A DNA stretch of 7,222 nucleotides from an uncultured Chlamydiae bacterium (GTDB lineage: Bacteria > Chlamydiota > Chlamydiia > Chlamydiales > SM23-39). The first letter of the stretch is position 1, and each line of letters begins with the position of its first letter. Shown in pieces: positions 5,375 to 7,222 of this stretch. The translations under genes and the position numbers were made by a program. Below the pieces are notes generated by a model that was not told the DNA's origin, searched no databases, and saw only the letters and a list, made by a program, of their open reading frames with translations. The DNA lies in contig CAIPFQ010000140.1 of assembly GCA_903864395.1 (NCBI GenBank), positions 1 to 7,222 on the forward strand. Reading direction: 5' to 3'.

Positions 5375-6089
5375 GCAATGTCGCAGCTTGCGCCACGTTG
5401 AGCGATTCAATTTTTCCTTGCATCGGAATGTAGATCGAACGATCTGCGCGCGATTGCAAAAGGGGTTGAATCCCCTCTCCTTCCGATCCAACAATCAACA
5501 ATGTTTTTTCTGCGAATCGAAAGGAAAAAGCATTTTGAGAATTTTGTCCAAGCCATGAAGCCACGACCTCAAATCCCTCTTTTTGAAAAAGCCTCAAAGC
5601 CTCATCGAGATTTGAAACACGAACCAAAGGAAGGATTTCGCTCGCCCCGCAGCTAGCCTTCGTGGCAGAAGGGGTTATTTCCGTTCCCCGATTCTTCGAC
5701 CACACAATAGCGTCCACCCCTAAACATTCCGCACTCCGAATCAAAGAACCAAAATTTTGCGGATCAAAAATCTGATCCATCATAAGGATCAAAGAGCGCT
5801 CTTTATCCGCAACTGCATGGAGAATCTGCTTTACATCGAGAAAAACTCGATCCTTGATCCATGCGATCACGGATTGATGAGAATCCGATTGCACCATTCG
5901 AGTGAGCGTTTCAAAAGAAACAAACTCTTTGGCAATTCCTTGTTCCTCGCAAAGACGCATAATCTCTGATTTTTTGTGCGGGCTTTGAGAGGTCTCAAAA
6001 TAAACGCGAAGAACTTTTTGAGGCGCATAGCGCAGCGTTTCCCGAACGGCTTGCGTGCCAATAACCAGAGTCTGTGATCCATGTTTCAT
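5343..6089 (-). CDS. rlmB: TrmH/SpoU-family 23S rRNA 2'-O-ribose methyltransferase (RlmB-like)
   Basis: A 248-residue methyltransferase. RlmB methylates the ribose of G2251 in 23S rRNA using S-adenosylmethionine. Residues 1-80 form the L30e-like RNA-binding domain (LVIGTQAVRETLR, then SHQSVIAW). The SPOUT domain carries all three motifs: DQIFDPQNFGSLIRSAECLG (105-124, with N112 and R118), LLIVGSEGEGI (197-207) and YIPMQGKIESLNVAQAA (220-236, with S229 and N231). Length and layout fit RlmB better than TrmL-type enzymes. The usual HQG and SLNVS are HQS and SLNVA here, which are minor changes. The start at 6089 follows the stop of the outer-membrane gene by one base and has GAGGGA at 6098-6103, eight bases away, so the two genes share a transcript. 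Its end overlaps the convergent Nudix gene by 32 bases. Family sure; target nucleotide inferred. Confidence 0.9.
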   Translation of the reverse strand: MKHGSQTLVIGTQAVRETLRYAPQKVLRVYFETSQSPHKKSEIMRLCEEQGIAKEFVSFETLTRMVQSDSHQSVIAWIKDRVFLDVKQILHAVADKERSLILMMDQIFDPQNFGSLIRSAECLGVDAIVWSKNRGTEITPSATKASCGASEILPLVRVSNLDEALRLFQKEGFEVVASWLGQNSQNAFSFRFAEKTLLIVGSEGEGIQPLLQSRADRSIYIPMQGKIESLNVAQAATLLMGLYQRQWY

Positions 6090-6090
6090 G

Positions 6091-7068
6091 TTAAAAATCC
6101 CTCGAAATCATCAACCAGCCAGACACAGAGACCCACCGGATTTTTATCTTCTGTGGCGCGCTACTCGATGAGAGAGCTCCTGAAGGAACGATCGAAGTGA
6201 TGGTTTGCTTCACAGAGGTCTCTATCAAATTCGATGAGTAATAACGCATCCTTGCGCCAATCCCTGCCCGCCAGGCCTTTGAAATCAAATAATCCATCTG
6301 CGCCCACCCTGTTTGCCCTCCATTCGTATCGCCCTTTGCATAGAAAGAAGAATCTGTTTGCTGTTCGCTAAAGAGTGCTGGATTCAATAAAGAAACCTCT
6401 GCTTCATAATCGGTTCTTAAACGAACATTCAACCAATGGTAGCTATAGCCCCCCTTAAAATTCAAAGAACCTCCTGGCTCAATTTGAAAATTGGCTCCAA
6501 GAAAAAACCCATACCACGTCGAATGCAAATGATTTGGCAATGAAGAGGTCATAGCATAAGAGCTAGCGCCTATCGCATCTGTCGACTCTAGGGGGCTCGG
6601 AGTTCCATTTCCCCTCGCAAGGCGTTCAAAATGTCCAGAAAAGCCAAATAAGGGAATGAGTAAAACCTTGTAAGTTCTATCCGTTGTGAGATTCACCGCG
6701 TAGCCAAAATAGCCAAACGTATCCGCTGCCCAGCCCTCTGGAGAAAAATAAAATTGTGGATTTTCTAGGGTAAAAAAAAGATCGGCATAGCGCTGCTTTA
6801 AATTGCCTGAACCAAAAGCCCCATAACTCCCATAAAGAAAAAATACGAGATCGTGACTGATCGTTTGCACAGCAAGTCCATTTTCCCAAAAAGAAAGATC
6901 GCGATACAGCTCGCTATAAAGCAGCGTGCCGCTGCCCCCATGCTGCATATGCCAATGGAGCCGATCGTTGCGGTACCCGCTGAAAAAATCCCAGCGAAAA
7001 GGTTCATTGACAGTGGCGGACACTGAAGCGATAAAAAGAAATGAAACGAACGTAATCCAGGTGCGCAT
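6091..7068 (-). CDS. Outer-membrane beta-barrel protein, Pom-like
   Basis: A 325-residue exported protein. A signal peptide is clear: MRT, a hydrophobic stretch WITFVSFLFIASV, and cleavage after SVSA (residue 18). The mature part is rich in aromatic and glycine residues with alternating strands (YGFFLGANFQIEPGGSLNFKG, WRAGIGARMRYYSS) and ends in a strand finishing with phenylalanine (SGWLMISRDF), the C-terminal signature recognised by the BAM complex. The opening FRWDFFSGYRNDRLHWHM resembles the Protochlamydia outer-membrane (Pom) porin family; this is memory-based and moderate. Size fits a 12- to 16-strand barrel, possibly a porin. It is the first gene of a two-gene unit with rlmB. An AGGA at 7082-7079 lies ten bases before the ATG and may be the ribosome site. 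Confidence 0.8.
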   Translation of the reverse strand: MRTWITFVSFLFIASVSATVNEPFRWDFFSGYRNDRLHWHMQHGGSGTLLYSELYRDLSFWENGLAVQTISHDLVFFLYGSYGAFGSGNLKQRYADLFFTLENPQFYFSPEGWAADTFGYFGYAVNLTTDRTYKVLLIPLFGFSGHFERLARGNGTPSPLESTDAIGASSYAMTSSLPNHLHSTWYGFFLGANFQIEPGGSLNFKGGYSYHWLNVRLRTDYEAEVSLLNPALFSEQQTDSSFYAKGDTNGGQTGWAQMDYLISKAWRAGIGARMRYYSSNLIETSVKQTITSIVPSGALSSSSAPQKIKIRWVSVSGWLMISRDF

Positions 7069-7077
7069 AGGAACAAA

Positions 7078-7107
7078 ATCCTATCTGAGAAAAGATTAAG
7101 GTGTCAA
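7078..7107 (-). promoter_or_regulatory. Candidate promoter for the outer-membrane protein-rlmB unit
   Basis: On the minus strand, a perfect TTGACA (7107-7102) is followed after 18 bases by TAGGAT (7083-7078, 4 of 6). Transcription would begin near 7071, only about three bases before the ATG at 7068, making the message nearly leaderless. The same AGGA could instead be the ribosome site, in which case the true promoter lies further upstream in the repeat element. The sequence does not settle this. Confidence 0.35.
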
Positions 7108-7163
7108 TGGAAGATACGAAAGAGAGGATCCTCAACACTTCACGGCGGCAGAAAATTCTCAAT

Positions 7164-7221
7164 CTCGACTTTGCAGCTTTTTTGGGTTGGATGCCTCGGG
7201 ATATTTGTTCTCGGGGGCGTT
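7164..7221 (+). repeat. Inverted-repeat arm, right-end copy
   Basis: Begins with CTCGACTTTGCAGCTTTT, identical to the reverse complement of 131-148, and continues as an imperfect inverted copy of 94-130 (47 of 55 aligned positions overall). Its last 25 bases are also the start of the window. The 7107-7222 stretch has an open plus-strand frame with an AAGG site (7098-7101) before an ATG at 7107, but its reading frame differs from the one open in the other arm, so coding is not supported. Confidence 0.8.
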
Positions 7222-7222
7222 A
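7197..7222. repeat. Terminal direct repeat, right copy
   Basis: Exact duplicate of bases 1-26, ending at the last base of the window. If the molecule is circular, the unique length is 7196 bases. No replication or partition gene is present, and the genes are chromosomal types, so two copies of a dispersed repeat at contig ends is the simpler reading. Confidence 0.95.

Noticed and set aside
1..7222. The window as a chlamydial plasmid
   Set aside because: The size is similar to known chlamydial plasmids, but none of their genes (helicase, integrase, partition or Pgp-type proteins) is present, and the genes seen are chromosomal housekeeping types.

Overview
The window looks like a piece of chromosome from an environmental (Parachlamydia-like) member of the Chlamydiae. 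Three things point there. FabF has the chlamydial/plastid-like KAS sequence pattern (KKQARRVDPFIRYA, TPFFVPYIITNMA). There is an AGCS sodium:amino-acid symporter of the DagA type. The outer-membrane barrel protein has a GYRNDRLHWH stretch that resembles the Pom family of Parachlamydiaceae. These assignments are recognition from memory, not a database search.

Layout from left to right. Positions 1-189 hold a repeat element with strong hairpins. menI (+, 190-642) encodes a hotdog thioesterase. Its tail overlaps the end of fabF (-, 610-1866), which is coupled by an ATGA overlap to the upstream AGCS transporter gene (-, 1863-3236). A 192-base divergent intergenic region carries a promoter for the transporter/fabF unit and a palindrome close to the TrpR operator. 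It is followed by aroG (+, 3429-4442, class I DAHP synthase). A small lipoprotein gene (-, 4354-4854) is tail-overlapped with aroG, and its start codon overlaps that of a Nudix hydrolase gene (+, 4853-5374). The Nudix tail overlaps the tail of rlmB (-, 5343-6089), which lies one base downstream of an outer-membrane beta-barrel gene (-, 6091-7068). The window ends in the same repeat element that opens it.

The genes do not form one pathway. They are core metabolism and maintenance genes: aromatic amino-acid entry, fatty-acid elongation, quinone thioesterase, 23S rRNA methylation, nucleotide housecleaning, amino-acid uptake and an outer-membrane protein. They are packed very tightly, with three convergent tail overlaps and one divergent start-on-start overlap. 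I see no transposase, phage, CRISPR, toxin-antitoxin or replication gene, and no RNA gene.

The best leads are two. The TrpR-operator-like palindrome lies between the DAHP synthase and the amino-acid transporter, in front of a DAHP synthase whose E. coli-type allosteric pocket is altered. The second is the terminal repeat: bases 1-26 equal bases 7197-7222 exactly, and the ends together tile one roughly 180-base palindromic element. So the sequence is either a 7196-base circle or, more likely given the gene content, a contig broken inside two copies of a dispersed repeat.
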